This document shows, piece after piece, positions 45,616 through 56,696 of a DNA stretch of 63,636 nucleotides (position 1 is the stretch's first letter; the number at the start of each line of letters is the position of its first letter). A program made the position numbers and the translations under genes. The stretch spans positions 66,172 to 129,807 of the forward strand of contig NZ_QQRU01000008.1 of the NCBI RefSeq assembly GCF_003428885.1, in the 5' to 3' direction. The notes beneath the pieces were generated by a model. That model had not been told where the DNA came from and did no database searches. It saw nothing but the letters and a program-made list of their open reading frames with translations. This DNA comes from Streptococcus sp. LQJ-218 (GTDB lineage Bacteria > Bacillota > Bacilli > Lactobacillales > Streptococcaceae).

Positions 45616-46155
45616 ATGAAATCGGAATTACGTAAGCTAGTCTTGCAAGAAATGAAGGCTATATCTCAAGAACAAAAACAGGCTATAGGCCAAGCTTTAA
45701 CCGAGCGACTTTTACAACACCCCTTTTACCAAGAAGCTAAGGTCATCGCAACCTACCTCTCTTTTCCTCATGAGTTTTACACGCAGGAACTGATTGAGCA
45801 GGCGCTGAAGGACGGCAAGAAGGTTCTGATACCTAAAACCTATCCCAAGGGGCGCATGGACTTTGTAGTCTATGATCCGCAGCAGTTGGTAAAAACTTCC
45901 TTTGGCTTACTGGAGCCACAGGGAGATTTGGAAGTGGTGGATGCCTCTCAGATTGATTTGATTCATGTTCCTGGTCTGGCTTTTACGACGGAAGGCTATC
46001 GGATTGGCTATGGTGGAGGTTATTATGACCGCTATCTAGAACATTTTTCTGGTCATACTTTGAGTACGGTATATCCTTGTCAAATTCAGGGCTTTATCCC
46101 TGAAAAGCATGATATTCCTGTTCAGGAGGTTCTGATTGATGAAGGAAATCTTTGA
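45616..46155 (+). CDS. 5-formyltetrahydrofolate cyclo-ligase
   Basis: This 179-residue cytoplasmic enzyme uses ATP to convert 5-formyl-THF to 5,10-methenyl-THF, returning the stored folate to one-carbon metabolism. The family signature GYRIGYGGGYYDRYL is present near residue 135, together with a basic N-terminal ATP-binding region (KSELRKLVLQEMKAIS). ATG 45616 follows GTAGGAGGATTG; the upstream ATG at 45610 would put the site too close. It overlaps the rhomboid gene by 17 bases. Confidence 0.93.
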   Translation: MKSELRKLVLQEMKAISQEQKQAIGQALTERLLQHPFYQEAKVIATYLSFPHEFYTQELIEQALKDGKKVLIPKTYPKGRMDFVVYDPQQLVKTSFGLLEPQGDLEVVDASQIDLIHVPGLAFTTEGYRIGYGGGYYDRYLEHFSGHTLSTVYPCQIQGFIPEKHDIPVQEVLIDEGNL

Positions 46156-46816
46156 TAGACGTTATCCTGTAACGAGTTTTTTCCTCTTAGTAACGGCCTT
46201 GGTATTTCTACTAATGCTGGTGACTACAGGTGGAAACTTTGATAGGGCAGATACCCTATTTCGATTTGGAGCCATGTATGGGCCAGCTATTCGCCTCTTT
46301 CCTGAGCAGGTTTGGCGTCTCTTTTCTGCCATTTTTGTTCATATTGGGTGGGAACATTTCATTGTTAATATGCTTTCACTCTATTATCTTGGTAGGCAAG
46401 TAGAGGAAATTTTCGGATCCAAGAAGTTTTTCTTTCTCTATCTCTTATCTGGAATGATGGGCAACCTCTTTGTTTTTGTATTTAGTCCAAAATCCTTAGC
46501 AGCAGGAGCTTCGACTTCTCTCTATGGATTATTTGCTGCGATTATCGTTCTTCGCTATGCAACGCGTAATCCTTATATCCAGCAGCTAGGGCAATCTTAT
46601 CTGACACTTTTTGTGGTTAACATTATTGGAAGTGTTCTGATTCCAAGAATCAGCCTAGCAGGCCATATCGGTGGTGCAGTTGGTGGCGCATTTCTAGCAA
46701 TTATCTTTCCAGTTCGAGGAGAAAGACGGATGTATAGCGCTAGTCAGAGACTGGTAGCGTTAGTGTTGTTCGTAGGATTCGAAGTCTTGCTTTTCTACAG
46801 GGGAATGGGGTTGTGA
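46139..46816 (+). CDS. glpG: Rhomboid-family intramembrane serine protease
   Basis: This 225-residue six-helix membrane protease has its catalytic Ser in AAGASTSLYGLFAA (GASX motif) in helix 4, and the His partner in SLAGHIGGAVGGAFLA in helix 6. The L1-type loop WRLFSAIFVHIGWEHFIVNM is conserved. It would cleave transmembrane substrates; none is obvious here. ATG 46139 lies 9 bases after AGGAGG, inside the end of the cyclo-ligase gene, so the two are coupled. The CRISPR array begins about 60 bases downstream. Confidence 0.92.
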   Translation: MKEIFDRRYPVTSFFLLVTALVFLLMLVTTGGNFDRADTLFRFGAMYGPAIRLFPEQVWRLFSAIFVHIGWEHFIVNMLSLYYLGRQVEEIFGSKKFFFLYLLSGMMGNLFVFVFSPKSLAAGASTSLYGLFAAIIVLRYATRNPYIQQLGQSYLTLFVVNIIGSVLIPRISLAGHIGGAVGGAFLAIIFPVRGERRMYSASQRLVALVLFVGFEVLLFYRGMGL

Positions 46817-46843
46817 CGACTAATATTTAAACTTGAATAAGAA

Positions 46844-46872
46844 AAAAGCTACTTAAAAATGAGTAGCTTTTA
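46844..46872. terminator. Terminator between glpG and the CRISPR array
   Basis: AAAAGCTACT and GAGTAGCTTTT arms with A- and T-runs on both sides. It can stop glpG transcription and also precursor crRNA coming from the other direction. Confidence 0.75.
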
Positions 46873-46876
46873 ATGT

Positions 46877-48099
46877 GGGTTGGAACCATTCGAAACAACA
46901 CAGCTCTAAAACATTGTTGGATTTGAGCCTTTCCGTCAAGTGGTTTTGGAACCATTCGAAACAACACAGCTCTAAAACGAAGGCCGTATCACTGCTGAAG
47001 TTGGAACTGTTTTGGAACCATTCGAAACAACACAGCTCTAAAACTCGTAATTCCATAGTTCTTCATCTTATTTTGTTTTGGAACCATTCGAAACAACACA
47101 GCTCTAAAACGCTATTAGGAACTGGCGCAGTGATTTTAGGGTTTTGGAACCATTCGAAACAACACAGCTCTAAAACGCACTCATGAAGAACAGAAGAATG
47201 GCTGATGTTTTGGAACCATTCGAAACAACACAGCTCTAAAACCGATTGATAAGATCTCTATTGCAGATATGAGTTTTGGAACCATTCGAAACAACACAGC
47301 TCTAAAACACGTCCACCGATAACAAAATTAAGATACTGGTTTTGGAACCATTCGAAACAACACAGCTCTAAAACATTAAGATTATCAATACACTCTTGTA
47401 GTTTGTTTTGGAACCATTCGAAACAACACAGCTCTAAAACCTTCTAACTTCAAGCGTGTGCTTGCGTTAAGTTTTGGAACCATTCGAAACAACACAGCTC
47501 TAAAACTTACAGTTAAAATTTTCAACATCAACAAGCGTTTTGGAACCATTCGAAACAACACAGCTCTAAAACAAGTAGATAAGCTTTGAGATAGCAAACG
47601 AGTTTTGGAACCATTCGAAACAACACAGCTCTAAAACCTGTTTTTTGAAATTCTGTTTTAGCCAGAGGTTTTGGAACCATTCGAAACAACACAGCTCTAA
47701 AACTTTAGGTCAGCAAGATGAAATTATGAAACAGTTTTGGAACCATTCGAAACAACACAGCTCTAAAACTTCATTGCGGACATTGCTAAGATAGCAAAGG
47801 TTTTGGAACCATTCGAAACAACACAGCTCTAAAACTAGTTGTAATTCTTGCGTTTTGTGTTGATTGTTTTGGAACCATTCGAAACAACACAGCTCTAAAA
47901 CATCAGCGTGCAACAAATCGGAAATGACTTAGTTTTGGAACCATTCGAAACAACACAGCTCTAAAACCGCAAAGCTCAGTCGTTCCAATCAGCAGTTGTT
48001 TTGGAACCATTCGAAACAACACAGCTCTAAAACTTCTGGCTTAATCACTTCTGGCTTATGTTTGTTTTGGAACCATTCGAAACAACACAGCTCTAAAAC
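46877..48099 (-). CRISPR. Type II-A CRISPR array: 19 repeats, 18 spacers
   Basis: The 36-bp repeat reads GTTTTGGAACC at its left end and CTCTAAAAC at its right on the plus strand. Transcription is on the minus strand, where it begins GTTTTAGAGCTGTG as in S. pyogenes-type arrays. Repeats start at 46877, 46943, 47009 and so on every 66 bases, to 48064. All spacers are 30 bases except the one at 47573-47601 (29). The leader-distal repeat (46877) has GGG in place of GTT at its first three bases, a normal sign of the old end. No two spacers are alike, and none matches another part of this window by eye. Confidence 0.98.
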
Positions 48100-48194
48100 C
48101 TCGTAGAAAAATTTTTCTCACGAAATTTTGTAATCGCGCCATTCGTCCCAGCTAGACTTCAGATCGTCAGGTCCCAATTCTTACTTTTATTATA
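48100..48194 (-). promoter_or_regulatory. CRISPR leader and array promoter
   Basis: On the minus strand the leader ends ...TTTTTCTACGAG directly before the first repeat, the leader-anchor motif known from S. pyogenes-type II-A arrays. TATAAT at 48194-48189, preceded by TGG, is the likely -10 box. It overlaps the csn2 stop codon, so array transcription starts as csn2 ends. Confidence 0.8.
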
Positions 48195-48852
48195 CCATAT
48201 TCTCGGGGTTCAAGAAATAGTCTTGATCCAATACATACTGCGGAAAATCATAGATTTTCCGAGGCTCAACAAACAAGACGGACAGTTGATTGAGTTGGAC
48301 ATACTCTATCAAATTTACTAACTCATCCTTTGATAGATAGGCGGATGCATTGATGAAAACAAGGAGTTTCTTTTTAGAGAGATATTTAAAAACCTGGACA
48401 ATTTCTAGCATCTTTTCAAAAGGTGTATCACTCAGGGTTTCGACTTTGACACCAAGTGCATCGATTAACTCTAGAATGGTAATTTCATCATACTCTAGGT
48501 CTAACTCGTTTTCCAAACACTCAAATGACAACAATTCTGTAATCGTAGCAACCAACTTTTCAATCATAGACTTGACTTCGGGCTTGTCATTGAGTTGATT
48601 TTCAAGGTCAGCATGTATCAGCTTGAGCATGGCAGGTGAGTTGAGATTGTATCCTAAGACATCCGTTATCACTAGTAATTCTGATTCTTTCAGAGATTTT
48701 AGATTTCTATCAAACAACTTCAACTCTCCATCATCAGTGTACTGGTAGAATTGCTTGACGATAGTTGAAAAGGTAAACTGGTCTTCCAACACTAAAAAAG
48801 TTGCATTTTCAATAGATAATGGTTCATCCAATAGTGGGAAATTAATCTTCAT
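48190..48852 (-). CDS. csn2: Type II-A adaptation protein Csn2
   Basis: This 220-residue protein is the short Csn2 type found with S. pyogenes-like systems. Csn2 forms a tetrameric calcium-dependent ring on double-stranded DNA ends and takes part in spacer uptake with Cas1, Cas2 and Cas9. It begins [20 protein letters not shown] and is acidic overall. Its start overlaps the end of cas2 by 11 bases. It is the last gene of the cas operon and marks the subtype as II-A. Confidence 0.95.
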   Translation of the reverse strand: MKINFPLLDEPLSIENATFLVLEDQFTFSTIVKQFYQYTDDGELKLFDRNLKSLKESELLVITDVLGYNLNSPAMLKLIHADLENQLNDKPEVKSMIEKLVATITELLSFECLENELDLEYDEITILELIDALGVKVETLSDTPFEKMLEIVQVFKYLSKKKLLVFINASAYLSKDELVNLIEYVQLNQLSVLFVEPRKIYDFPQYVLDQDYFLNPENMV

Positions 48853-49186
48853 CTTTAGGCTCCTCTCCTAGAAAGACCAAGCGTGCGTCGGAGTTTGCTA
48901 CGCTGGTATTTCGTTCACCATTTAAGTAAATCATGCGAGAAAACTGCTTTTCTGTAACGGTTAAGAGAGTAATATTCCCTTTTTTAGGGTTATGAGTCTT
49001 GAGTCGCTCAATCATGGCGCTATTAGCAGAGTTGTTGAGTAATAGCTTACTATAAATGGAGAATTGGTGCATGATAAATCCCTCATCTATTAGGAACTTC
49101 CGAAATTTCCGATAGGCCTTGCGTTCCTCTACGGTATCAACTGGCATATCAAACATTAAAATCATACGCATATATCGATAACTCAT
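48842..49186 (-). CDS. cas2: CRISPR-associated endoribonuclease/adaptation protein Cas2
   Basis: This 114-residue ferredoxin-fold protein begins [32 protein letters not shown], with the conserved Asp in FDMP. It scaffolds the Cas1-Cas2 spacer integrase. It overlaps cas1 by 4 bases and csn2 by 11, so all adaptation genes are tightly coupled. Confidence 0.96.
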   Translation of the reverse strand: MSYRYMRMILMFDMPVDTVEERKAYRKFRKFLIDEGFIMHQFSIYSKLLLNNSANSAMIERLKTHNPKKGNITLLTVTEKQFSRMIYLNGERNTSVANSDARLVFLGEEPKDED

Positions 49187-50049
49187 ATCCTAAACTCAGG
49201 CACTCCTTTCTCAGGTTGATTGAGAGCTTGGATGACTTTCTTAGTATAGTCGCTGATGATATTGGACAGGTACATATCTTTACCATTGTAGTGGAAGGTA
49301 TCTGAGAAAATAGTAAAAAGTTCTCGTTTGATTTTGACAAAAGAACTGTTTCGATTTTCATAGACAATTCTGTCAATAATCGGACGGAAAGGCTCCATAA
49401 TATCACTAGCTAGGTTGAATTGATTAAACTGATTGGCATGCTTCAAGCCAAACTGAGTCATGCAGCCAGACAAAACAATCTCACGCGCAAACATACTCAA
49501 TATCAAGGTATAGCCATAGTCCAAGGCGGCATTGATATCACTATCTTGCTCACGACTAAAATCATTTCCAAACAAGGTGTTAAAATAAATCCGAGCTGCG
49601 TGCCCTTCACGGTTACTAGGATCAAACAAATCCAACCCATGATAGAGATCGATGACGGACTGGCCCTTTTCCAGAAAACCACAACACCCCAGATAAAAAG
49701 CTTGATTGAGAATTTTTTGTGCAATAATGGTGGTCCAAACTTGTGCTTTAGCCTCCTCGCCCCATGTGATTTGACGAGAGAGTTGTAAACTGGAATCGTG
49801 TCGGCCATAGTAAGGCATTAAGTAGGCCGTTGGCAAGCGTTTATCATCACAAAAGATGACCAGAATATTTTCATCTACCAAGCGTTTGATTAGCATAGTA
49901 GAGAGAACAATATCTGTCGTCTCCAAAAGCAAGATGTCCACCTCGGACAGGTGAATTAACTCTGTCCGAGAGGCATCTTTAAAAATCAAGTGGTTGTTCT
50001 TGTAAGAAAGTTTAGAGTGCGTATTGACAACAACGGTTCTCCATCCCAT
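49183..50049 (-). CDS. cas1: CRISPR integrase Cas1 (type II)
   Basis: This 288-residue metal-dependent DNA integrase inserts new spacers. Type II Cas1 features include [20 protein letters not shown] at the N-terminus, the catalytic Glu region [16 protein letters not shown] near residue 145, and [24 protein letters not shown] with the His and Asp ligands near residues 205-220. It starts at the base where cas9 ends. Confidence 0.96.
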   Translation of the reverse strand: MGWRTVVVNTHSKLSYKNNHLIFKDASRTELIHLSEVDILLLETTDIVLSTMLIKRLVDENILVIFCDDKRLPTAYLMPYYGRHDSSLQLSRQITWGEEAKAQVWTTIIAQKILNQAFYLGCCGFLEKGQSVIDLYHGLDLFDPSNREGHAARIYFNTLFGNDFSREQDSDINAALDYGYTLILSMFAREIVLSGCMTQFGLKHANQFNQFNLASDIMEPFRPIIDRIVYENRNSSFVKIKRELFTIFSDTFHYNGKDMYLSNIISDYTKKVIQALNQPEKGVPEFRI

Positions 50050-53000
50050 CAGTCTTCTCCTAGTTTGCTTAAATCAATCCGAGTCTCGTAAAGACCAGTG
50101 ATGGATTGGTGGATAAGGGTGGCGTTGAGGATTTCAGATATAGTTGTGTAGCGTTTTCGATCAATATCTTTGCCAAAAAATTTAAAGGTAGCAGGAGCAC
50201 CCAAAGCAGTAAAGGTCAACAAATTGATAAACGAATTTGCTAGCATTTCTATATCTGCCTGCTCATTGTCTGCATATAAGTTCTTGACTTTCTCTAGATT
50301 TGCATCTGCGAGGACATATTTCTGAGAGAACTCAGATATAAGATTTAACAAATCCTTAAATTCATTTCGGTGTTTCTGGATATATTCTAAATGTTCTGGT
50401 TCGTCTAGTTTATGGACATTTTTAGAATGGTAGAGCAAGGTTGCTAAGTATACTGGAAGGACTATTTCATTGCCTTTTTGAAGTTCTTTTGCACTTGCAA
50501 GTAGTCGTCTGCGACCATTTTCCAGTTCAAATAAACTATACTTAGGTAGGCAGAGGATGTTTTCTTTACGGACATTATGATAGCCTTTATTTTCAAGGAA
50601 GGTTATTGGATTCTCCTCAAAAGCAGCTTTTTCCATAATCGTGATACCAACTAGAGTTTTGACAGTCTTCAGTTTTTTCGCTTTTCCTTTTTCGATATCG
50701 GCAATGAGCAAGATTGAATAGGCGATAACAGGGCTATCAAATCCCCCATATTTAGTAGTTTCCCAAAGAATACCCTTTGTTTTTCGAGGAATTAGCTTAT
50801 CAGAATTTCCTTTAGGAAGAATGGACTCTTTAGAGAAGCCACCTGTTTGCTCCTCTCTCTTCTTCACAATATTCACCTGTGGATAGGAAAGTACTTTTTT
50901 GATGGTTGCGAAATCTTTTTCCTTATTCCAAGCGATTTCTCCAGTGTCTTTGGAGTATTCGATATTTTCTCTTTTTACGATAGTTCCGTCTGCGTAATGC
51001 ACCTCTTCTTTGAAGAAGTTCAACAAGTTTGAGTAGAAGAAATATTTTTCAGTTGCTTTTTCAATGTCTTTAGGGTTTTTGGATCTTGAGATGTATCTCT
51101 TAAGATCGTTCTTTTGATAGTCACCATAGACGAATTCAGGCTCTAGTTTAGGATATTTCTTAAGGATAGCCTTAGCAACCACTGCATTTAAATAGGCATC
51201 ATGCGCATGGTGATAGTCATTGATCTCCCGAACCTTGTATAATCTAAATTCTTTACGGAAGTTGGAAACCAGGTTGGATTTCAAAGTGATGATTTTGACA
51301 TTACGGTTCTTCTGATCCTTCTCAGTCACTTCTTTATTGAAACGGGCATCCAAAATCTGTGCAACATGTTTTGTGATTTGACGTGTTTCAACTAACTGGC
51401 GTTTGATAAAGCCAACTTTATCAAGCTCATTTAGCCCGCCTCGCTCTCGCTCTGCTTTGGTTAGATTATTAAATTTACGTTCTGAAATCAATTTAGAATC
51501 CAATAGTTGTTGCCAAAAAGCTTTTCTTTTTTGAACGACTTCTAGGCTAGGAACATTATCGGATTTCCCACGATTCTCCTTTGAACTAGTTAAGACACGG
51601 TTATCAAGAGAATCATCCTTGATAAAGGCCTGTGGGATGATGTGGTCAATGTCATAGCTGCTCAGTTGGTTGATATCAAGAGCTTTTCCAGTGTACATAT
51701 CCTTCCCATTTTGGAGATAGTAAAGGAAGAGACGGTCGTTTTGGAGCTCAGTGTTATCTGTTGGATGTTCTTTTAGAATATTACTTCCGAGTTTTGAAAT
51801 AGCATTTGAAAGTCTCTTGAAACGTTGTTGTGACTTACTGTTTCCCTTAGCAGTTGTCTGATTTTCTCGTGCCATCTCAATCACAATGGACTCAGGAGCA
51901 TGGCCCATAACCTTGACAAGTTCATCAACGATCTTGATACTTTGTAAAATTCCCTTTTTAATAGCAGGACTGCCTGGGAGTTCTTGGACGACTTGCTTCA
52001 CATCATCTGTCTTGCCAACCACTTGTGCTTTTTGGATAATTTCTTTGAAGGAAAGTCCGTCATCGTTGATTAACTGCATAAAGTTGCGATTGATTTTACC
52101 GTCATCAATCAGATAATCAAGAATCGTATTCCCTGTTTGCTTATCACAGATACCGTTAATCAGCTTAGCAGAGAGTTTTCCCCAACCAGTATAATGTCGA
52201 CGAGTTAGTGCCTTGATTACTTTTTCATCAAAGAGAGAGTCATATTGAGCAAGGCGTTGCTTAATCATCTCACGATCTTCAAAGATAGTTAGCGTGTGGA
52301 CGATGTTTTCAAGAATCTCTTCATTTTTGGAATCATCCATAAACTCCTTATCCTTGATAATCTTGAGCAAATCATGGTAAGTAGAAAGACTAGCGTTAAA
52401 TTGTTTTTCAATTCCTTTTAGTTCGATTCCATCGTAGCCATCAACATTGTGTAGATAATGAATGATGTCTTTTTCAGTTACTTTTCTTTTCTCTTTGAAT
52501 AATTGATTGACAATTTGCTTCTTCTGCCCACTATCAAGAAATTGATAGTCTCTCAATCCTTCTGCAATAAATTTTACTTTTGTTAATTCATTATAGACAG
52601 CAAATGTTTCATACAACAGGCTGTGCTTAGGCAAAACTTTTTCCTCTGGGAGATACAAGTCATAGTTAGTCATCTTATTGATGAAGGTTTCTGCAGAGTT
52701 TGCCTTATCAACAATTTCTTCAAAGTTCCAAGGTCGGATTGCTTGGTCAGAATTTCGAGTAAGCCAAGCAAAATCACGATTGCCACGAGCCAATGGGCCA
52801 ACGTAGTAAGGAATACGGAAAGTCAAGATTTTCTCTATCTTTTCTCTGTTTTTCTTCAGGAATGGATAATGTTCTCCTTGCCGACGGAGAATGGCATTCA
52901 TTTCTTGAAGATGAATTTGATGAGGAATAGAACCATTATCGAAGGTGCGTTGTTTTCTCAAGAAATATTCACGTTCGATTTTTTCAAGGAAATAATCTAC

Positions 53001-54158
53001 TCCTTCGAATTTAGAGAGAAGATTTTTGATATATTTGTAAAATGCTTCTTGTGTGGTCTTACCATCAATATATCCAGCATACCCATCTTTAGATTGGTCA
53101 GAGAAAACTTCGTCATATTTTTCTGGAAGATTGGTTTTGATAAATTGTTTTAAAGATGCCAAGTCTTTTTGGTGATTTTCATAGCGCTCAATCATAGATG
53201 CTGACAGTGGAGCCTTGGTTGAAGGATCTGTAACGGTTAAGATTCCTGATAGAAGGATGGCGTCATAGAGTTTTTTAGCAACTAGAAAAAGATCAGCAAA
53301 GTCATCTCCAATTTGTCCGAGTAAGTTTTCTAAATCCTCATCATAGCTATCCTTGGAGAATTGTAGTGGGGCTTTTTCTTCTAAGTCAAAATGTTTTTTG
53401 AAATCAGCTTGATTTCCTACAATCAACTTGAGAAATTCTGAAAAGAGACCAGTGGACTTTTCGTCAGGAAAGAGTTTTAGAACGCGCTCTCTCTTTGCAG
53501 TTTTACTAATTTTATCGGTAAAAATTGCTTCTACTTGTGCGTTTTGCCCACTAAGTGAACTTCCTTCAAGGGTATTATCGTAAATACTTATAAATTCATT
53601 AAAGATTTTTTGGATATCATTGTTTTTAATATCAAAAGATTCTTCATACAAAAAATGTCCACGGTATTTAATCATATGAGCTAATGCTAGGTAAATCAAG
53701 CGCAAGTCAGCCTTTTCTTTCGAATCCGCTAGTTGCTTTCTCAAATGATAGATAGTTGGAAATTGCTTATGGTATTCTTTTTCTTCTGCCAAGGTAGCAA
53801 AAATAGGGTATTTACTCCCTCTTTTATCCTCAGGAATTAAAAAGGAGTCATCCAATCGATGAAAGAAACCACTATCCAACTTGCTCATTTCCTCAGAAAA
53901 GATTTCTTGAAGATAGCGAAGACGATTTTTTCGACGAGTATAGCGACGACGTGCAGTTCGTTTAAGGCGTCTAGCCTCAGCAGTAGTTCCCTCATCAAAC
54001 AATAGAGCTCCGATGAGATTTTTCTTGATAAATCGTTTATCAGTATTGCCCAAAACTTTTATTTTTTTCGATGGCACCTTATAGTCATCCGTAATGACGG
54101 CCCATCCGACACTGTTTGTTCCGATATCAAGTCCGATAGAGTATGCTTTATTGCTCAT
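50049..54158 (-). CDS. cas9: RNA-guided endonuclease Cas9 (type II-A, S. pyogenes-like)
   Basis: This 1369-residue dual-RNA-guided nuclease is collinear with S. pyogenes Cas9 (1368). RuvC-I starts [20 protein letters not shown] with catalytic D11. The Arg-rich bridge helix follows ([20 protein letters not shown]), then a large helical REC lobe. The HNH domain has [20 protein letters not shown] (catalytic His of DHI near 840), and RuvC-III has [15 protein letters not shown]. The C-terminal PAM-interacting segment [12 protein letters not shown] keeps both arginines (R1334, R1336) that read GG in S. pyogenes. All catalytic residues seem intact, so the protein should be active. It is the first cas gene, with AGGAGA before its ATG. 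Confidence 0.97.
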   Translation of the reverse strand: MSNKAYSIGLDIGTNSVGWAVITDDYKVPSKKIKVLGNTDKRFIKKNLIGALLFDEGTTAEARRLKRTARRRYTRRKNRLRYLQEIFSEEMSKLDSGFFHRLDDSFLIPEDKRGSKYPIFATLAEEKEYHKQFPTIYHLRKQLADSKEKADLRLIYLALAHMIKYRGHFLYEESFDIKNNDIQKIFNEFISIYDNTLEGSSLSGQNAQVEAIFTDKISKTAKRERVLKLFPDEKSTGLFSEFLKLIVGNQADFKKHFDLEEKAPLQFSKDSYDEDLENLLGQIGDDFADLFLVAKKLYDAILLSGILTVTDPSTKAPLSASMIERYENHQKDLASLKQFIKTNLPEKYDEVFSDQSKDGYAGYIDGKTTQEAFYKYIKNLLSKFEGVDYFLEKIEREYFLRKQRTFDNGSIPHQIHLQEMNAILRRQGEHYPFLKKNREKIEKILTFRIPYYVGPLARGNRDFAWLTRNSDQAIRPWNFEEIVDKANSAETFINKMTNYDLYLPEEKVLPKHSLLYETFAVYNELTKVKFIAEGLRDYQFLDSGQKKQIVNQLFKEKRKVTEKDIIHYLHNVDGYDGIELKGIEKQFNASLSTYHDLLKIIKDKEFMDDSKNEEILENIVHTLTIFEDREMIKQRLAQYDSLFDEKVIKALTRRHYTGWGKLSAKLINGICDKQTGNTILDYLIDDGKINRNFMQLINDDGLSFKEIIQKAQVVGKTDDVKQVVQELPGSPAIKKGILQSIKIVDELVKVMGHAPESIVIEMARENQTTAKGNSKSQQRFKRLSNAISKLGSNILKEHPTDNTELQNDRLFLYYLQNGKDMYTGKALDINQLSSYDIDHIIPQAFIKDDSLDNRVLTSSKENRGKSDNVPSLEVVQKRKAFWQQLLDSKLISERKFNNLTKAERERGGLNELDKVGFIKRQLVETRQITKHVAQILDARFNKEVTEKDQKNRNVKIITLKSNLVSNFRKEFRLYKVREINDYHHAHDAYLNAVVAKAILKKYPKLEPEFVYGDYQKNDLKRYISRSKNPKDIEKATEKYFFYSNLLNFFKEEVHYADGTIVKRENIEYSKDTGEIAWNKEKDFATIKKVLSYPQVNIVKKREEQTGGFSKESILPKGNSDKLIPRKTKGILWETTKYGGFDSPVIAYSILLIADIEKGKAKKLKTVKTLVGITIMEKAAFEENPITFLENKGYHNVRKENILCLPKYSLFELENGRRRLLASAKELQKGNEIVLPVYLATLLYHSKNVHKLDEPEHLEYIQKHRNEFKDLLNLISEFSQKYVLADANLEKVKNLYADNEQADIEMLANSFINLLTFTALGAPATFKFFGKDIDRKRYTTISEILNATLIHQSITGLYETRIDLSKLGED

Positions 54159-54228
54159 TTAGGTTTCTCCTTTGGGTTATACTCTTTAAGTTCTTATTAG
54201 TAGACGCTAATATATTAACTTTAGCTAA

Positions 54229-54257
54229 ATTATATATCTTTTGACTATTAAAATCAA
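54229..54257 (-). promoter_or_regulatory. cas operon promoter
   Basis: On the minus strand TTGATT (54257-54252), a 17-base spacer and TATAAT (54234-54229) give a good promoter with a leader of about 64 bases to cas9. Confidence 0.75.
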
Positions 54258-54336
54258 GAATTTGTAAAACGTTTTCAACATGTAAGTTTTTAATCTTATA
54301 AAATGAAGTGTTATTCTATTTTATAACAATTTATTC

Positions 54337-54365
54337 TTGCAATTTTTAATAGAAAAGTATACAAT
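54337..54365 (+). promoter_or_regulatory. tracrRNA promoter
   Basis: TTGCAA (54337-54342), a 17-base spacer and TACAAT (54360-54365) place the start near 54372, exactly at the anti-repeat. Confidence 0.75.
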
Positions 54366-54370
54366 ACAAG

Positions 54371-54463
54371 TGTTGGAACTATTCGAAACAACACAGCAAA
54401 GTTAAAATAAGGCTTTGTCCGTACACAACTTGGAAAAGTGCGCACCGATTCGGTGCTTTTTTG
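54371..54463 (+). ncRNA. tracrRNA
   Basis: The RNA opens with an anti-repeat (GGAACTATTCGAAACAACAC, then AGC) complementary to the array repeat except for one C-to-T change that still allows a G-U pair. The bulge region AAAGTTAAAATAAGG, a nexus (GGCTTTGTCC) and a small hairpin (ACTTGGAAAAGT) follow. The terminator hairpin is GCACCGATTCGGTGC plus six T. The order equals that of S. pyogenes and S. thermophilus CRISPR3 tracrRNAs. It is transcribed divergently from cas9. Confidence 0.95.
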
Positions 54464-54602
54464 TTTTACTATACTAATTTATTCTACTCTTATTTTCATG
54501 AAAAAACAAATACAAGTATAGCGTTTTCATTAGTTTTTATGAAATAGGTAGATTCAAGTAGAGAATTTACTTAATTTATGTGTGGCTAATCTTGATATAT
54601 AA

Positions 54603-54641
54603 AAGAAGAACTAGGAAAATTAAACATCCTAGTTCTTCTTT
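54603..54641. terminator. Bidirectional terminator between tracrRNA and galU
   Basis: AAGAAGAACTAGGA and TCCTAGTTCTTCTT form a 14-bp perfect stem. The region 54464-54602 between it and tracrRNA is A/T-rich and shows no gene. Confidence 0.8.
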
Positions 54642-54656
54642 ATATAAATGATTATG

Positions 54657-55556
54657 TTATTCTTTCTCAGCCAATTTTTTTCCCAGTTGGATGAGGTAAT
54701 CTTTCAAGTCATCTTTGACTTGTGGGTGCTTGAGGGCGTAGTCAATAGATGTTTTCATAAAGCCAAACTTATCCCCAACGTCGTAACGAGCTCCTGTAAA
54801 TTCGCGAGCGAAAACACGTTGTGTTTTATTGAGCGTATCAATCGCGTCGGTAAGCTGGATCTCATTTCCAGCGCCAGGAGCTTGCTTTTCGAGAATATCA
54901 AAAATTTCTGGTGTGAGAAGATAGCGTCCGATGATTGCCAAATCGCTTGGCGCATCTTCTGGAGCTGGTTTTTCAACGAAAGTTTCAACGCTATAGAGAC
55001 CATTGATTCCTTCTCCTTGAGGCGCTATCACTCCATATGCTGAAACTTCTTCATGAGGGACAGGCATAACAGCGATTGTTGATGCATGAGTCGTCTCGTA
55101 ATCGTTCATCAATTGTTTTGTCAAAGGAACAGCACGTTCATCTGTGATATCCATTAGGTCGTCACCAAGCATGACAACGAAGGGTTCATTTCCTACAAAA
55201 GCTTTTGCTTGTAAGACAGCATCTCCAAGGCCACGAGGATGGCTTTGACGGATAAAGTGAAGGCGCATACCAGTTGCTTCATCTACCAATTTTAACAAAT
55301 CCGTTTTGCCTTTTTCTTTGAGATTGTACTCAAGCTCAAAGTTTGAGTCAAAGTGGTCTTCAATAGAACGTTTTGATTTACCAGTGACAACCAGAATATC
55401 TTCAATACCTGATTTGAGAGCTTCTTCTACGATAAATTGGATAGTTGGTTTGTCTACAATTGGCAACATTTCTTTGGCAAGAGCCTTGGTTGCTGGTAGA
55501 AATCGAGTTCCCAGTCCAGCAGCAGGGATGACTGCCTTTCTAACTTTTGATGTCAT
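54657..55556 (-). CDS. galU: UTP-glucose-1-phosphate uridylyltransferase
   Basis: This 299-residue cytoplasmic enzyme makes UDP-glucose, needed for capsule, teichoic acid and galactose metabolism. The nucleotidyltransferase signature [20 protein letters not shown] lies at the N-terminus, with [10 protein letters not shown] near residue 130 and [20 protein letters not shown] near 190. It starts 21 bases after gpsA and forms a gpsA-galU unit. AGGATTC is the weak ribosome site. Confidence 0.95.
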   Translation of the reverse strand: MTSKVRKAVIPAAGLGTRFLPATKALAKEMLPIVDKPTIQFIVEEALKSGIEDILVVTGKSKRSIEDHFDSNFELEYNLKEKGKTDLLKLVDEATGMRLHFIRQSHPRGLGDAVLQAKAFVGNEPFVVMLGDDLMDITDERAVPLTKQLMNDYETTHASTIAVMPVPHEEVSAYGVIAPQGEGINGLYSVETFVEKPAPEDAPSDLAIIGRYLLTPEIFDILEKQAPGAGNEIQLTDAIDTLNKTQRVFAREFTGARYDVGDKFGFMKTSIDYALKHPQVKDDLKDYLIQLGKKLAEKE

Positions 55557-55577
55557 AAGAATCCTTTCTCTAGAGGG

Positions 55578-56594
55578 TTAAGACCACTCATTTTCTGCTT
55601 TAAATTCATTGTTCATGATGTCATAAATGGCATCTTTGATGTTGGTTCCGTGATAAATAACTTGGTAAATGGCCTGTGTAATGGGCATATAGACTCCAAG
55701 TTCTTGGGCTAATTCATAGGCTGCTCGAGTCGTTGAAATTCCTTCGATTACCATACCCATATTGGCTTCGATATCGGCTAGAGATTCTCCACGTCCGAGA
55801 GCATCTCCGGCTCTCCAGTTACGAGAGTGGATAGAAGTTCCCGTTACGATCAAGTCTCCTACACCAGACAAGCCACTATAGGTCAATGGATTGGCTCCGA
55901 GTGCTACCCCTAGACGAGTAATTTCTGCCAAACCTCGAGTGATAATGGCTGCCTTGGCATTGTCACCAAACCCCAAACCATGTAAGGCTCCAGCACCGAC
56001 AGCAATAATGTTTTTAAGAGCACCAGCGGTTTCGACCCCGATAACATCCGTATTGGTATAAAGTCGGAAGTAGTGATTACTAAAGAGCTCCTGAACGTAT
56101 TGAGCTGTTTGTAAATTCTTAGAAGCAGCAGTGATTAAAGTCAGGTCACGAACAATGGTTTCTTCTGCATGACTAGGTCCTGAAACAACGACAATATCAC
56201 TGCGGAGATGTTCAGGAATTTCTTCTTCAAGGATGGTTGATAATCGTTTATGGCTATCAGGCTCTAATCCCTTTGATGCGTGCATGATGATCGCCTTATG
56301 GTCTAAGGTTTTTGCAACTTGTTGAGCAACAAGTCGTGTCACTTTTGTTGGGACAACAAACAAAATCGCATCTACATCTTTTAATGCCTCTGCTAAGTCG
56401 GTGTAGGCAATGATATTTTCGTCTAGAACGACATCTTTAAAGTAGTGTTTGTTAGTATGATAGGTATTAATTTCATTGATTTGCTCGGGAAGATTTCCCC
56501 AAATACGTACCTCGTGTCCATTGTCATTTAAGACTTGTGAAAGGGCAGTTCCCCAAGAACCAGGCCCCAAGACGGCGACGGTTTGTTTTTCCAT
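55578..56594 (-). CDS. gpsA: NAD(P)H-dependent glycerol-3-phosphate dehydrogenase
   Basis: This 338-residue enzyme reduces dihydroxyacetone phosphate to sn-glycerol-3-phosphate for phospholipid and teichoic acid synthesis. The N-terminal Rossmann motif is [21 protein letters not shown]. The catalytic Lys region is [37 protein letters not shown] precedes the ATG. It is followed by galU, the usual streptococcal pairing. Confidence 0.95.
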   Translation of the reverse strand: MEKQTVAVLGPGSWGTALSQVLNDNGHEVRIWGNLPEQINEINTYHTNKHYFKDVVLDENIIAYTDLAEALKDVDAILFVVPTKVTRLVAQQVAKTLDHKAIIMHASKGLEPDSHKRLSTILEEEIPEHLRSDIVVVSGPSHAEETIVRDLTLITAASKNLQTAQYVQELFSNHYFRLYTNTDVIGVETAGALKNIIAVGAGALHGLGFGDNAKAAIITRGLAEITRLGVALGANPLTYSGLSGVGDLIVTGTSIHSRNWRAGDALGRGESLADIEANMGMVIEGISTTRAAYELAQELGVYMPITQAIYQVIYHGTNIKDAIYDIMNNEFKAENEWS

Positions 56595-56696
56595 GTTTTC
56601 CTCCTTGATAGAGTTCTCTTTTTATTTTATCACATTCTAGGGGATTTTGCACTTGCATTGCTGGGGAGTGGTTGCTTTGTTGCTTGAAAAATATAC

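Noticed and set aside
46853..47916. Open frames across the array with recurring ELCCFEWFQN or NHSKQHSSKT peptides
   Set aside because: These are translations of the CRISPR repeats and have no ribosome sites or independent support.
48034..48063. Self-targeting spacers within this window
   Set aside because: By-eye comparison of all 18 spacers with the rest of the window gave no convincing match; a genome-wide search was not possible.
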